From: Elusimicrobiota bacterium | GTDB taxonomy: Bacteria; Elusimicrobiota; Elusimicrobia; UBA1565; UBA9628 | Direction of reading: 5' to 3' | Length of the DNA: 64,000 bases | Assembly (NCBI GenBank): GCA_016218545.1 | Contig: JACRDQ010000036.1 | Coordinates: forward strand, 361,627 to 425,626 | Shown here: piece after piece, positions 1-15,000 of the stretch | Layout: every line of letters starts with the position of its first letter | How positions within the stretch are numbered: the first letter of the stretch is position 1 | Position numbers and translations under genes: made by a program | The notes under the pieces: model-generated | What the model was told of the DNA's origin: nothing | Databases searched by the model: none | Seen by the model: only the letters and a program-made list of their open reading frames with translations

Positions 1-3000
1 GCCGCTGGAGGCCTTCCAGTCGTCCCATATGCCGTTGTGGTCGGTCTCGAAGAACGCGGCCTCCATCTGGACCGGGTCCGTGGGGTCGAGCTCGAAGCTC
101 AGGTTGTTGAGCGGGTTGGCGTAGCGCACCGGAGGCGTGATGCGCCTGATCCTCGCCTGCACGACTTTGACCAGGCCCGGGGCCGTGTCTCCCGCCCGCC
201 CGGTCAGAGGCAAGAGAAGCCGCTCGCGAGCCGCGTTGGGGTTCGTGATCCCGACCGTCGAGGAGGTCACGTCGTAGATGAAGGTCACCCCTCCGACCAC
301 GGCCTCGGTGTTGGGGTTGGCTCCGACCTGGTTGTAGGCCTTGTCCTGGCTGTAGACCTGCAGGGTATAGCTCACGTTGGGCACCCACGCGGTCCCCGGG
401 TTGTTCGTGGTGAAGCTCCAGGCCCCGGCAGCGTAGGCCGCGGTCGAGTCCACGGGCCCGCCCCAGCCGCCGGTCACCTGGTTCCAGTACTGCACCAGGT
501 CGTTGCGCTTGAGGCGCACCCACACGCCGTTGGGGTCCTTGACGCCTGACGCGGCGCTCCCGTAGAGAGCCTGGCTGTCGTTGACCGAGCCCGTCATGGT
601 GGGCGGAGACTTGACGTAGCTCGCGTCCGTCGGATAACCGATGGAGCTCACGGGCGCGGTCTTGTCGATGTAGAACTGGATGGCCGTGTTCGGGCTCTCC
701 GGCGTGCCTTCCCTGTTGTAGCCGGTCTCGGTCAGGGTGAAGGTCGTGTTGTTGACCAGGTTCCAGTTGGGCAGGGAGTCGGTCGTGCCCACCGGATAGG
801 CCCAGGTCGGAGACGAGGAGGCCACGTTCCTCGTGGTAGGGCAGCCGCCCCAGCCCGAGCCGTTCCAGCACTGGTTCGTGTCCCAGCGCCTGAGCTCGAG
901 CTCCACGCGCACGGTCTTGTCGTTGGCCGTGCCCTGCAGAGCCGTGATGTCGTTGTAGTGCCGCAGGGAGATCGGGAAGGTGACCGTGGACACCGCGGGC
1001 GGGGCCTGCCACTTGATCCTGCGGTAGCCCGGGTCGCCCGGAGCGGAGAGGAGCAGCCTGCTGTTGCCTGCCTTGTCCGTGGCGCTCGAGATGAGGATGT
1101 AGCGGTCGTTGGTCTTGACCATCTCGTCGAGCCTGGTCGAGCTGAACGTCCACTCCGTGCCGTTAAGCGAGGTCGTGCTCCAGATCACCGCGCCCGCGGC
1201 GCCCCACGCGCCCAAGGGCTCGTTCCAGTACTTGTTCGCCGAGGCCGGATCATTGGCCGAGTCGCCCATGATGCTCACGAACACGGTCTTGACCGAGGAT
1301 GAGGAGTTGTTGACCAAAGGATCGACCGCGGTGCCGGTGATGGTGGCCAGGCTGTTGGTCGTAGGGTCTCCCACCGGGACCGCAGGGGGCACCACCACGC
1401 CGGCGTCAGGCCCGGTGCCGTCGAAGGTGAACAGGGCCTGGCTCACCAGGGTGTCCGGGAAGGACCCGGAGTTGCTGGCGCGGTCCTCGGCAGCCGCGCG
1501 GATGCGGTACTGCCTGCCGTCCGGCGAGGCGTCCGCGTGCCAGATGTCCGCGTTGGCAGGCAGGCCGGAGAAGACCCAGGAGCTGTAGTACACCGACGCC
1601 GAGGCGCTGGTCTCGTTGACCTCCCAGGAGTCGCCGTCCCACCATTTCTGGCAGGCTCCTGGGCAGCCGGGGATGACGTGCACGCCGGCCGAGACGTCCT
1701 CGATCTGCACGAAGACCGAGGTCACGCTCGAGACCACGTTCCCGCCCGTGAAGGCCTCGAAGTGCGTGCCTGAGGAGAGGACCAGGCCCGCGGTGCTGAC
1801 GAAGAGGGACGGGCTGTCCGGCCTCAGGAGGGACGCGGTCGGAGAGGAGCGGTCCGCCGTGAAGGTCAGGGTCGTGAGCGACGTCTCCGTGTTCGCCAGC
1901 AGGTCCACGGCGCGCGAGACGATCTTATAGCGATAGCCGTCCTCGAAAGCAGTCTCAGGCAGGGAGCCCTGGCTCTGGAACTTCACGACGGTCTGGGCGC
2001 CGCCGATGATGGTGGTGGGAAGGATGAAGCCGGGGTCCCCGGCGCCTCCGGGCGTGCACGCGGACCAGCCCGGGCTCCAGCAGCTCGCGCCCCCGGCGGC
2101 GTCCTCGCGGATGGCCTTGAGGTAGACCGTGTTGATGCCGGCTCCGGGCGTGCCGCTCGGAGGCGAGGACTGGTCGTCCGCCGTGCCCGAGATCGGGGTG
2201 TAGTGCCCGGTCAGGTAGGTGCCCTCGGTCGGGGCCGTGGACTTGGACACGGGCTTGAAGAAGTCGATCCTGAAGGTCTTGCCGAGGCCCGCCAGGGACG
2301 GATCGGCGTTGGAGGCGCGGTTCTCGTTGCCCGCGCCGTCGACGCCGCGCAGGTAGACCGTGTAGGTCCTCGGGTCCGTGATGGAGCCGCCCGTGATGAA
2401 GGCCGAGAAGGCCGCGTCCGCCCAGCTCCAGCTCGAGCCCACCACCGGCTCCCAGACCGTGGCCGGCCGCCAGCTCGAGGCCGGCGCCCAGGCGCCGAAG
2501 ACCGCGCCGTTCCAGTAGCTGCCCATGAAGTCCCGCACGGCCACGGACGCGGCGCGGCCGGGCAGGGAGACGTGCTCGGTGTAGGGCCCTGAGCTCAGGG
2601 TGAAGGCGGTCAGGTACTCGGCCTCATAAGGAGCGTTCACCGTGGTGGTCGGAGCCCAGTGGTCGTAGGTGAAGGTGCGCTGGACCGGAGTCTCGACGTT
2701 GCCGGTCTCGTCCGTGGACCGCACTTGCACCGTGTAGAGCTTGCCCGAGGTCAGGTCCTGATACCAGGTCGGCAGGATGTCTCCGGCCGGGTTGGAGGGC
2801 GGGTAGCCCCAATCCGCGGGGTCTGCGGTGTTGGTGGAGACCACGCGCCAGCTCACGGGCAGCTCGAAGGAGTCGCCGTCCCAGTAGAGCGGGGGCGCGC
2901 CCGCCTCGGTCACCAGGATCTCCACCTTCCGCAGGCCGGACTTGGCCTCGGAGGCGGGGATCTTGAGCCAGTCCTCGGCCGTGCCGTAGAGGGTGGCGAT

Positions 3001-6000
3001 CTGGCCGCGGCCGTAGTACGCCCTGCCGTCCGGGACATCGATGGTGGACGACGGGAAGTTCACGTCGTAGATGAAGAACCTCTGCGGGTCGCTGGCCGAG
3101 GGGTTGCCCGCGGTGTCCACGGCCTTGGCCGTGACCCGGTACTGCTTGTTGGCCGTCCAAGTCGTGCCGTCGATGTCGTAGGTCCAGGGATTGACGGCCG
3201 CGGCCGTGACGAAGTGCGAGCTGATCCAGGTGTCCCACGCGACCCCGTTCCAGACCGGGTTGGGGGTCTGAGACACGTTGCGGGCCTCCACGTAGACCTT
3301 GTCCACCCCGGCGGGGAAGTCGGAGGAGTTGCCCCTGAGCTGGATGATGTCGCGGCTGGTGCCGTACTTGTTGTAGGGCACGGCCATCGGGGTCGAGAGG
3401 CTCACCGTGGGGCCGACCCGGTCGAGCACCATCTGGGCCGTGGTCGGGGTCTCGGTGTTGTCGGCCAGGTCGCGCGCCTGGATGGCCACCTTGAACACGG
3501 TGTTGTCCGGAAGGGCGCCCATCACCGGCGAGCCGTGCTCGCCCGGAGGCAGGCAGTCCACGGGGTTGGTGGGGCTGCACGGGTAGCCCCAGGCCACGGT
3601 CCCGGTCGTGCCCACGACCTTGACCGGCAATTGGTACTGGGTGTTGAGGACCCAGCCCAGGCCGCTCCAGTAGTAGTCGTCCGCTCCGGACTCGTACCAG
3701 ACCCTGAGGTAGTAGGTGTCGTTCTGGGCCAGCGAGGAGTCGCTCGTGCCGCCGATGACGTCGAGGTTCTGGATGAACCCGGTCTGCGGAGGCCGCGTGA
3801 CCAGGGAGACCGGGGGCGTGTTGTCCACGGTGAAGCGCACGATGGCGGAGTCTCCGGGCGTGCCGCGGTTGCCGTCGATGGTCCCGTTGGCCAGCGAGGC
3901 GCGGTCGCGGGCGCGCACCTTGGCGCGGTAGGGCATGTCGCTCAGCCAGGTCTTGGGCACGTTCTCAGGGGTCACGAGGAAGGTCCAGGTGTCCGTGCCG
4001 TCGGTCACGTCCTTCCAGTTGGCGGACTCGCCCGCGGTCTCCGAGGAGAGGAAGATCTCCGTGGGCAGGAAATTGGGGTTGGGCGTGCCGGTGTAGTAAT
4101 AGCTCGTCTGGCCGGGCAGGTTGATGTTCAGGGGGTCGCCCATGGCCCAGAACACGACCTGGACGTCGTTGACGGCGTCGTTGTCCTTGTAGAGGCTCTC
4201 CTGAGGATCATCGGCCGTGCCTGCCAGGGCGCTGGCGCCGGTCAGGTCCGCGAAGGTGTAGGAGTTGGGCTGGCCCACGGTCGCGGGATGCGTGTAGTTC
4301 GCCTCAGGAGCAGCCTTGTCCACGTAGACGATGCGCGAGGACACGGGCACGTTGAAGGCGATCTGCTGGTTGCCGGCGCGGTCCAGGGCCACGGCCGTGA
4401 TGACGTAGGAGTTGCCGGTGGTGAGCTTGCCGTCCAGTTGCGGGTGCGTGGTGGTCCAGGGCGCCAGGCCGGACACGTTGAAATAGGCGCCTGCGCAGGA
4501 GCCGAAGTCCCCGGCTCCGGTCACGTCGGAGCGCCAGCAGGTGCCGAACTGCTGCTCCTTGATCCTGAGCTGGACCTGGGTCACGTCCGAGCGCAGCGAT
4601 CCTGGGGCGCTGGGCGTCGCGTCCACCGAGGTGCCTGAGAGCGGGGTCAGGCTCTTGAACACGTAGTTCGTGGGCGGCTGGGTCAGGATGCCCACGGGCG
4701 GGCTCGTGTCATAGAGGAAGGAGTAGCGGTCCATCTCAGCCTCGGTGCCTGAGGTGAGGTCGCCCTGCTCGTTGCCGGCCTTGTCCTTGGCCCTGAAGAA
4801 CAGCCTGTAGGCCAGGCCGTCGATGAGGGCCGGGCCGGCCATGGTCGCGGAGCTCCAGCGGAAGACCGGGTCATTGGCAGGCCCGAGGTTCACGAACTCG
4901 GCGGGGTCCACGATGAACTCGGGCGGGTTGCCGCCGGGCAGGGTGAAGGCCGCGCCGTCCCAGTAATTGGCGTTGTCGAGCCTCTTCAAGCGCCACCTGA
5001 CGTCGGAAACGGAGATCGAGGGCGGGTCCACCTGGCCGGGGTCCTTGGTCGTGCCCGAGATCGTGGGCAGGGTCTTGATGCAGCCGTCGTAGCCCGGGCA
5101 GGAGTTCGTGCCCGGGGACTGGAACGCGCCGGCAGGCTTGACGTTGTCGATGACGTAAGTCCTCACCACGGGCGCGCCGGCCTGGTTGGCGGCGTTCACC
5201 GGGGTCGCGGTCAGGGTGTAGGACGCGTTGGCCATGTCATAAGCGTCCGGGATGGTGCCCGGGTCCGGGCTGTCGTACCAGTTGTAGGGGCCCCAGCTCG
5301 TGGAGTCGTTGGGCGTGACTTCGGTATAAGTCGAGGCGTCGTTGCGCCAGCCCACGGGCCCGTCGTTGAACCACCAGGAGGTCGGCGAGGTCAGGCGCTC
5401 GAGCTTGAGCCGCACTCCTCCCTTGGAGACCTTGAGGTTCGAGCCCGTGCCTGACGCGGCCAGGGCGGCGTTGTCAGGCGGGCTCTTGGCCGCGGAGTAG
5501 TGCGGCAGGGTCGCGGAGAACGGGGGCTGGACCACGGTCAAGGTCGCGCCCGGGGTCTCGAGGTAGAAGGTCGTGTCGATGAAGAGGTGGCGGTCCTCGA
5601 GGTTGCTCGCGCGGTCCTTGGCCCGGACCGTGACCGTGTAGGTGGACTTGTTGTCCCAGGAGACGAGCGAGGCCGGCATGGTCCAGGCCCAGGTCGTGCC
5701 CACGATCCAGTTCGTGATGGTGCCCGAGGAGAGCCAGTACTCCTGGCCCGGGGGCCCCCAGGCGAAGCCGTCCCAGTAGGAGTTGATGTGGCAGGACACG
5801 TCGCCGCAGTCGAACTCCCGGATGAGGATATCGACCACGTCGAGCACGCCGGGCGAGTCGTCCCGCGCCGTGCCCGCGATGGCCGAGAACCCGTTGGTGT
5901 AGCCCACGGGACCCGTGGCCAGGCCCACGGGCTTGGTCGTGTCGTAGACGAAGGTGTAGGTCGACAGCAGCTCCTCGTAGCCGCCCAGGCGGTCCCGGGA

Positions 6001-9000
6001 GCGCGAGGCGATCTTGTAGGTGTTGGGGCTGGTGAGCGCGTCCGCGGGCAGGAGGTACGTCCAGGTGCCCGAGGAGTCGCCCACGAAGGTGCCGCTCGAC
6101 CACAGGGGCACGGCCGAGGTCTGCCACCCGCCGTTCCAGTCCCACCAGCAGTCGTTGTCCACCCCGATGTCGCCGCAGGCCTGGCCGCCCGCCGTGCCCG
6201 TGATCTGCTTGAGCATGATGGTCACGCTCGAGACGTTGATCCCGGACTCGTAGTCCCTGCCCGCGATATTGCAGGCCTCGTTGAAGGGCGTGCCCTCGCC
6301 CACGTAGCAGTAGCGGTCATTGGCCGTGCCCTGGACGTTGAGCTGGCCCGTGACGTAGCCGTTGTCCGTCGGGACCGTCATGCGCGAGGTCGGGGTCGAG
6401 CGGTCCACCAGGAAGGTGTAGGTCGCGTAATTGACCTCGTCGTTGCCGGCCAGGTCCGTGCCCATGGTGTTGACCCGGTACTGGTAGCCGTCCGAAAAGT
6501 CCGTGGGGTCGAGGTTGAGGAACTGCCAGTTCGGAAGGGCGTTGTTCCAGCGGTCCGTGGTGAAGGAAGGCTCGTCGCTCTGCCAGGCCAGGCCGGGGAT
6601 GCTGTACCAGGTCGCGCTGGGGCCGGAGCGGCTCATGCGGATCTTGACCTGCAGCAGGCCGCTCGGCTCGAAGTCCTTGTACGCCTCCCACGCCGTGCCG
6701 GCCACGGAGGTGATGTCCCCCCTCATATAGACGGCGGGATGGGTGGAGCGCGTGAACGGCGCCGAGGAGTCGAAGATGAACCAGTAGGCGTCGGAGGTCC
6801 CGTCCGCGAGCTTGTTGTTCGTCAGCTCCGTGGAATCGGGCTTCTCGATCGCCTTGCCGGCCTGGTCCGCGGCGTAGACCCACAGCCGGTAGCGCCTGGA
6901 GTCGAGCACCGGGCCCGGCATGGGAGGCCGCAGCTTGGTCCAGTTGTTCAGAGGCGGGGTCACGTCGATCCAGCGGTCGAACTTGGTGCCCACGTCCCCG
7001 TCCCAGTCCGTGTCGTAGTCGCCGGCGTAGGAGCCCTTCCAGAACCGCTGGTTGGCCTCGAGCTTGAGCAGGACCTGGACCCGGGCCAGGCCCGACGCGC
7101 CGGTGAGCTCGTCATTGGCCGTGCCCGCGAGGCTGCCTGCGGTCCGCACGAACGAGCCCAGGGTGGGCGCGGTCCCGGTCGCGACCGGGACCGCGGTGTC
7201 GTAGCGGAAGAAGGACCCGGCCCCGGCCTGCAGCGGGTTCTGCTGGGGGTTCGTGGCCCAGTCCATGGAGCGCGTGACCACGCGGTAGGTGTTCGAGGAC
7301 TGGAGCATGTTCGTGGGCACGGGCGTGGACCAGCTGATCGTGGCCAGGCCCTGCACCGTGGTGGAGGCGACCCAGGTCCAGGCGTTGCCCGGGAAGGGCG
7401 GCGGGTCCGAGATGCTGAAGCCCGGGGTGCCCCAGTTCCACCACTGGCCCACGGGCGAGGCCTGGGCGCCGTCCGTGTGCTGGATGGCGGCGTAGACGAT
7501 CTTGATGCCCGAGACGCCGGCTCCCGGGTCGTTGGCCTGGCCGCTGAAATCGGAGACGCTCGCGGTCTTGGTGCTGTTCTCGGGCACGGTCGTGGTCGAG
7601 GTCGGATAGGACACGTCGTAGCGGAAGAGCTGGTTGTAACCGGACAGGGAGTCGGAGGGCAGCGCCGCGTTGTTCTTCCAATTGCCGGCCTTGTCCTTGG
7701 TCCTGATGTGGACCCTGTAAGCCACGCCGTCCGAGAGGGTCCAGGCCGGGACATAAGACCAGTCGGTCCCGGCCGCGTAAACGTTCTGCGCCCAATAGAT
7801 ATTGGCCTGGTTGACGTTGAACGCGGCGGCCCCGTGGTTCCACCACACGTTCTCGGCGTCGCCCGAGGAGATGGCCACCCAGAGCTCGGTCTGGCCCGAG
7901 GCCAGGGGGGCGACGTCCGCGATGGTGCCCGAGGTCAGGGTGATGGGCCGCGTCGCGTCCGGGTTGTTCGAGTAGTACGGAGGGTTGGGGTAGTTCTCGG
8001 GCTTGTGGATGGAGCCGTTGGGCGGCGTGGTGTCGTAGACGATGGAGAAGATCGAGGGCGAGGTCTCGACGTTGCCGGCCAGGTCCGTGGCCCGGGTCCA
8101 GATGTAGAACCGGTTGTGATCGAAGAAGGCCTGCTCGCCCGCGTTGAAGAGGCTGGTGAACTCCCAGGGGCTGGCTGAGGTGGCCGAGGACCACTGCGTG
8201 CTGAAGGACCAGGCCCGGTCCTTGCCGTCCCACCACGGGCCTGTGGCCGGGTCCGTGGTGATGCGCACGTCCATCTTGTCCAGGCCGGAGAGGACGGCGT
8301 TGGCCGTGCCCGTGATGGAGGTGATGTTGCTCGCGAAGAGGTCGCTCACGGGCCAGGTCATGGAGGAGATCGGAGGCGTCACGTCCATGGTGAAGGACCG
8401 GTAGGGCGTCCAGTCGCTCAGGTTGCGGTCGTCCTGGCCGCCCACGGTCCTGGCGTCGTCGCGGCCCCTGGCCCGCACCCGGTAGACCTGGTCTCCCCTG
8501 ATCTGCCAGGAGTTGGCGTCATAGGGCGCGGCCGGGTCGTCGACCGGGAGCTCGGCCCCTGCCAGGCGCCAGATCGTGGTCCCGGCCGCCAGCTCCCGCT
8601 GCCTTCCCACGAAGGTCGTGTCCTCGCCCGGGTTGAAGAGCCAGGCCGAGCCGTTCCAATAGTAGGTGTCGTTCCCGGAGAGATGGTAGAGCTGGATATC
8701 GACGTCGTCGCTCAAGACCGGCGAGGCCTTGAACTCGGCGATGGCCCTGCCGTCAGGCTCCTCGCGCGCCGTGCCGGTGAGCTGGGTCAGGGTGGCCGGC
8801 CTCCAGACCGTGCCGTCCGCGGCCGGGGCCGTCACGGCGAGCGAAGGCGAGCTCTTGTCCACCACGTAGGTGCGCGAGGACACGAGGGGCGTGAAGGTCT
8901 CTTGAGTGTTGCCGGCCTGGTCCCTGGCGCGCACCAGGACGCGGAACCACCTGCCGGTCTCGTGCGTCTCGGCCAGGTAGCCCGGGTTCGTGTAGGTCCA

Positions 9001-12000
9001 AGACGAGGTCCAGATCCGGGCCGGATGCCAGAGCTCGGAGCCGGCCAGGAACCCGGTCGAGGGATTGGTCCGGTACCACTGGTTGGCGCCCGGACCCGTG
9101 AGCTGGAGGAGCGAGATCTCCACCGAGGCCAGGCCCGAGGGCTCGGTCTCGCCTCCGGCGTCGACGGGGTTGGGGTCGTTGTCCCAGGTCTGGCCGAAGG
9201 TCACGGTGCCCGAGCTCAACGACATGCTCTGGATGAAGAGCTTGTCGATGGGCACGTCCAGGGTGGCCGTGGGGGTCGTGGCGTCGAGCCGGAACTCGTA
9301 GTCCGAGCCCGCGGTGAGGTTGCCGGCCTTGTCCTCGACCTGGAAGCGCACCTTGTACTTGGCGCCGTCGACGAGCATGCTCTGGTCGATGAGCTTGTCC
9401 TGGGTCCAGGAGAAGACCCCGGCGCCGGGATAGAAGGCGGTCAGCACGGCCGCGGAGTCGAAGAAGACCTCGCCGTTCCACCTGTAGTTGTCCGTGGCGC
9501 GGATGACCTGGAACTTGGCCTTGTCCAGGGCGAAGTCTCCGGGCGCGACGTCCGAGGCGAAGCCCGCGATGCTGACGAGCTCGCCGAAGCGGTAGCCGCC
9601 CTTATTGGGAAGAGTGACGCTGGCCGTGGGAGGGTCGCCGTCCACCACGAAGGTCCGCTCCGCGAACGGCGGGGTCTCGACCGTGACCCCGTTGATGGCC
9701 CGGACCTGGACCTTGATCTGGCTGCTGCCCGAGGGCCAGTCCGAGAAGCTCCTCTGCCAGGTCAGGTTCGCGGTCCCGTGGAAACCGCAGGTGGATTCCC
9801 CGACCACGTAGTTCTGCTCGCCGCAGCCGAGCAAGCCCGCGTAGGTGTCGGTGTCCACCCACACGCTCCCGCCCTGCCAGACCTCGTCCGGCTCCGCCGT
9901 GACGTTGATGAGCCGGACCTGGGCCGTGGTGGCGTCCGAGAGCGTGCCCTCGATGAGGGTCAGGGCCGAAGGCTTGTAGTGCGCCAGGTCGGCCGGGGAG
10001 GTGAGGTAGGACTGAGGCTCGGCTCCGGTCTTCATGATGACGATGCAGGCGGACTGGGTCGGCGGCGTGGTGCAGGCTCCGGTGCCGGGGAAGAGCTGGA
10101 TGTTGCCGACCTTGTCCGTGGCGCGCGCGAAGATGCGGTACTGGGTGTTGTTGGACATGGCCGGGATGGAGCCTCCCGTGACCTCCCAGGGCACGGGCAC
10201 CGCGGTCTGGGTCGAGGCCGGCACGTAGTGGAGCTCGGGCGGATTCTCGCTGCCGCAGTCCGACCAGGTGTTGACCGTGCCGACCTCCCACCAGCACCCG
10301 GTCTGGGCGCCCGAGGCGGCCTGGTAGGCCACGTGCACCATGTGGGCCCCGGAGTTGGCGTCCGAGGCCGTGCCGCTGACGCTGGGCAGGGTGCCCACGT
10401 TGGCCGTGTTGGGGACCTGGATGAGGGTGGTCGGCTTGGTCTTGTCCATCCGGAAGACCTTCTCGTTGCGGTTGGCCTCGAAGGAGCTCTCCACGTTGGG
10501 GCTCCAGGACTCGGTGCCGTCGCGAGCGTCGTCCTTGCCGCGCATGCGCACGCGGTAGGACTCGCCGTCCAGGGCCGCGTTCGTCACGTCGGGATAGGTC
10601 GTGTAGGTCCAGGTGTCCTGGACGACGTACGTCATGTTCTGCCAGGACAGGTCCGCGAGACAGTCCGCGCTGAAGGCGGCCACCCCGTTCCAGCACTGGG
10701 CGTCGTTGTTGCCGCGCCGGATCTGGATCTGCATCATCTGCACCGAGCCGCCTGCTCCGGGACCCGTCTCGGGCTTGTCCACGGCCCGGCCCGTGCTCTC
10801 CTTCAAGCGGTAGCCCTCGATGTCGCTCACCCACATCTGGTTCACGGGCCAGATGACGGTCGAGGTCGGGGCCTGGGTCTCGTAGCGGAAGACCGTCTCG
10901 ACCGTGTTGGAGGACTCGATGTTGCGGTAGGAGGCGTCGGGCTTGTCCACCTTGTCCCTGGCCCAGGCGTAGAGCTCGAAGGTCTCGGCCGTGGGCACGC
11001 TGGTCCAGAAGCCTCCCAGGCTCGAGTGCGTCCAGTTCCAGGCCGTGGTCTGGTCCCAGCCTCCGGGCGGCACCATGACCCAGTCGTCGCGCACCACCTC
11101 CCAGCCCTTGACCGCGCCGTTCCACCACTTCAGGTCCGACTGCCTCCTGATGCCCGTCATCAGGGTCTCGATGCCGGCCTGCCTGCCCGAGTTGTCCGGC
11201 ATGTCCAGGGCCGTGCCGCCGATGACGCCGATCTGCTGGGAGTAGCTCTTGAAGTTGCTGGGCTTGGTCGGAGTCGAGATCGGCACCGAGAAGTCGTAAC
11301 GGAAGGTGCTCGTCGAGTAGTCGGAGTAGTTGCCGGCCGGGTCCCTGGCCCGCACGTAGAGGGTGAACTCCTCGCCGTTGACCCACGCGATGTTGGAGGA
11401 CTGCCAGGTCTCGTAAGGGTCCGTGGTGGTGGTGGCGGCCACGTTCCAGATTTCGCCGAGCTGGCCGCGCCAGACGCCGTAGGAGGAGGACATCACCTCC
11501 CACTTGTTGACCTCAGGGTACTCCAGCCGGTACTCGACCGCGCCCAGGCCGTCGACCGCGGTGACGTCCGAGGCATAGCCCATGATGCGGTCGATGCCGT
11601 TCAAGCCGTAGCGGCCGCCGGCCACGGGCGTGCTCACGACCAGGAGGGGCTTGTCGTTGTCGTAGCGGAAGTATTTCTTGAACAGGGGCGCGGTGGCGGT
11701 CCCGGTCGAGTTGCGCGAGAGGTCCCGGCCCCAGACCTCGAGGTTATAGGAGTTGCCGCCGATGAAGTCCGCGCCCGTGATGTCCCACGACCAGGCGCGC
11801 TGGGCGTTGGAGCCAGTGACAGCCAGCTCCTTCCAGCCGTCCGTGGGGCCCGGGCAGTCCAGGTCGAAGCGCGGAGGAGAGACGCCGTAGTTGAGGCACT
11901 TGGCGTTGTCCACGCTGAAGAGCTTGATGAACACGGAGTAGATGTTCATGCCGTCGGCCGTGTTGTCGAGCATGTCCCCGTCGACCTTCGTGAGCTCGCG

Positions 12001-15000
12001 CGACCAGCCGCGGGAGGCCGGGTCGTTCGAGATGGCCGACAGGGCGGCGCTGAGCGTGACCGTGGGCTTGGTGATGTCGTAGATGAAGGCGTAGGTGCCG
12101 GGGTAGGAGTTCGTGACCTGGCCCGCCGTGTTCCGGGCCTTGACGAAGATGCGGTACTTCTTGCCGTCCTGCCAGGCCGGCATCAGGATGGTGTGCGTGC
12201 TGTAGCCGAAGTTGATCCTGATGTTGGACTGCGACATGGCGGGCTTGAAGAGCATGTCCGGCCCGCCGCCGTCCACGTCGTCCGTGGTGAGCCACAGGTT
12301 GTAGGTGTCCGGGCTGATGTCCGGGTCCGTGACCGGAGTGGCGCTCCACGAGGAGGCGGTCCAGTAGTAGGCCCCGTCGCTCGAGATGAACGTGACCCAG
12401 GCCTGCTGGACGCCGGAGCCGATGGCGTTGACGTTGAGCGTGGTCGAGGAGAGGTTGTTCTGGCCCGAGGCTGCCGGCGGCCAGTACACGCTCACCTGCG
12501 GCGGGCCCGACTCGAAGACGTACTTGACTTTGATCTGCGTGTCGGACTCGATGTTGGGGCCGTGGTCCGGAGGCCCGGGGTTGGCCACCATGTCCGAGCC
12601 GAAGGCGTACACGGTGAAGGTGTCGCGCTGGACCTGGAGCAGGTCGTAGAAGGTCGTGTCCAGGGCCAGGCTCCAGGTCTTCAGGCCCGTGCCCTGGCCG
12701 ATGGCGACCGTGATCGAGCTCGTGGCCGGCGCGGCCCAGGTCGAGCCGTTCCAGTGGTAGCCGTCCGACTCCCTGGTGATCTTGACGCCGAGCGAGGAGA
12801 GACCCGAGGCCGTGCCGGTCGAGGTGGCGGAATCGTCGATGGCGGTCCCGTCGATGCTCAGCACCTGGTAGGTGTAGAGCTGCATGTTGACGATGTTCGT
12901 GATCTTGGACACGGGCTTGAACTTGTCGTAGATGAACTGCCTGGTCTGGTCGTCTCCGAGGTTGGAGACGTTGCCCGCCTTGTCCACGGTGCGCACCTTG
13001 AAGATGTAGGTGTCGCTGTCGAACCAGGAGATGTTCGAGCTCGTCCACACGCTCCAGGGATCGTTGGCCGGGCCCTGCGGATAGGCCCTGTTCCAGATGT
13101 CGCCGATGGTGTTGAGCTTCCATGACCCGGAGGTCGCGTAGTGCTCCCAGTGGTGGGTGGGGTCGGACTTGTTCAAGGCCAGCGAGAACTCGACCTTGGA
13201 GAGCTCGCCGTTCATGTTCGGGTCGTCGGCCGTGCCCGAGAGCGTGACCAGACTGTAAGTCCCGCCGATGTAGTTGGGGTTCGTGATCGTGGGCGTGGTG
13301 ACCACGATGGCGGGCTTGGTCTTGTCGTAGAGGAAGTAGCGCTTGTACTTGGGCAGCTCCAAGGCCGGGGTCCAGGAGCCGGTCTGGCAGAGGGTGTCCG
13401 AGTTGAGCGTGACCGGGCAGCCCGTGGAGCCGGCTCGCGCCTGGGCCTGGTTGTTGCCGGCCCCGTCCGAGGCGTAGACCTCCATGCGGTACTTGAAGCC
13501 GCTCGAGAACTGGCTCTGGGAGAGGTCGAAGTCCCAGTTGTCCGCGATGGTGTCCTGCCGCGACCAGGCGGAGTCTCCGTCCGCCCAGTCGAACTTGATG
13601 AGGGTGTTGGGGTTCAAGTACTTGCCCGAGTCCTCCTCCAGGATGCGGACATAGATCTGCCTGTAGTCGAGGTTGTCGGACACGTTGTCCTTCACCGTGC
13701 CGCTGGCCAAGGCCATGCTCGCCACCCAGGAGTAGTCGCCTGCCAGGTTCGAGGTGGACAGGCTCATGATGGCGTTGTGCGCGGTAAGCGTCGGAGCCGT
13801 GACGTCGTAGATCCACACGTGCGTGGTGATGTTCAGCGAGGTGTTCAACTCCATGTCCGCGGGCTCGGCCGCGTTCCTGGCGCGCACGTAGATCTTGTAC
13901 CTGAACCCGTTGACCCAGGGCGGGGTGGAGATCTTGGTGTTCTGGTCGAAGGTGATGGTGAGGCTCCCGGTGCCGTCCGGGGTCGTGTTCGGCACGTAGA
14001 TGAGGTCCGGGGACCCGCCCAGGGCGGCCTCGGTGGTCAGCCAGATCTGGCCCTGCTCCCAGGCCGTGGGCTGGCCCCGCACCGTGGGAGGAGGGTCGGT
14101 CGTAGCCGTGGCGCTCCAGGAGGAGCCGGACCACCAGTAGTTGTTGGTGTCCATGATCACGGCCCAGACCTGCTTGACGCGGCCGCCCTCGGAGCTCAGG
14201 TTGAACACGATGTTGTCCTGGGAGTTCTGGGCGGACTGGCCGGGAGGGTCGATGCTGGTCAGGACCGGGGTCGTGGTCTTGACCGAGAAGACCATCTTAT
14301 AGGAGGTGCTCGACTCCTGGTTGAGCGAGTCGGACGGGTTGTTGACCCGGTCCTTGGCCCAGGAGAAGACCTTGAAGGTGTCCGAGGCGCCCAAGAGGTC
14401 GTAGAAGGTGGCGGACAACGGAAGGTTCCAGCTCCCGCCGGCCGCGCCCACGATGACCGTGTGCGAGGCCTCGTAGACCCCGCCGGTAGGCGCAAGCCAT
14501 GACGGCGAGGCAGCGGCAGAGCACCCGACCGTGGTGTCGCACCACCACTTGTCGTCCGAGAGCCGCTGGACCGCCACGCGGAAGCCGTTGGAATCCAGGC
14601 CCGAGACCACGCCGCTGGAGATCTGGTCCGCCACCGTGCCTGCGATCGTATTCACCCTGGACGTGTAGGCCCCGCCCGCGGTGGTCACCACCGAGGTCGG
14701 GGTGCTGGCGTCGAGGTTGAACAGGATGTACCTGGTGGTGGACTCGTTGCCCGCCTTGTCCACGGAGCGGACCTGGAAGATGTAGTTCTGGCTGTCGATC
14801 CAGGCGATATTCGAGGAGATCCAGGTCGCCCAGGTCGGGTTGGCGCCCCCGCACCCGACCGCGGAATCGCAGGCCCGGTTCCAGATGTCTCCCACGTAGC
14901 CGGCCTTCCACTCGCCCGAGCTCGCGTAGTGCTGCCAGTGGTAGGTCGGGTCTCCCTCGTTGAAGGCCAGGGTATACTCCACGTAGTCCACGCCGAAGCC

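Noticed and set aside
8683..13125. A plus-strand open frame of 1,480 codons and similar long frames at 2659-4638, 5500-8178 and 13141-14502
   Set aside because: They lie opposite the giant minus-strand gene, have Arg/Gly/Val-rich low-complexity translations and no recognisable domains. They arise from the GC-rich codon use of the real gene.
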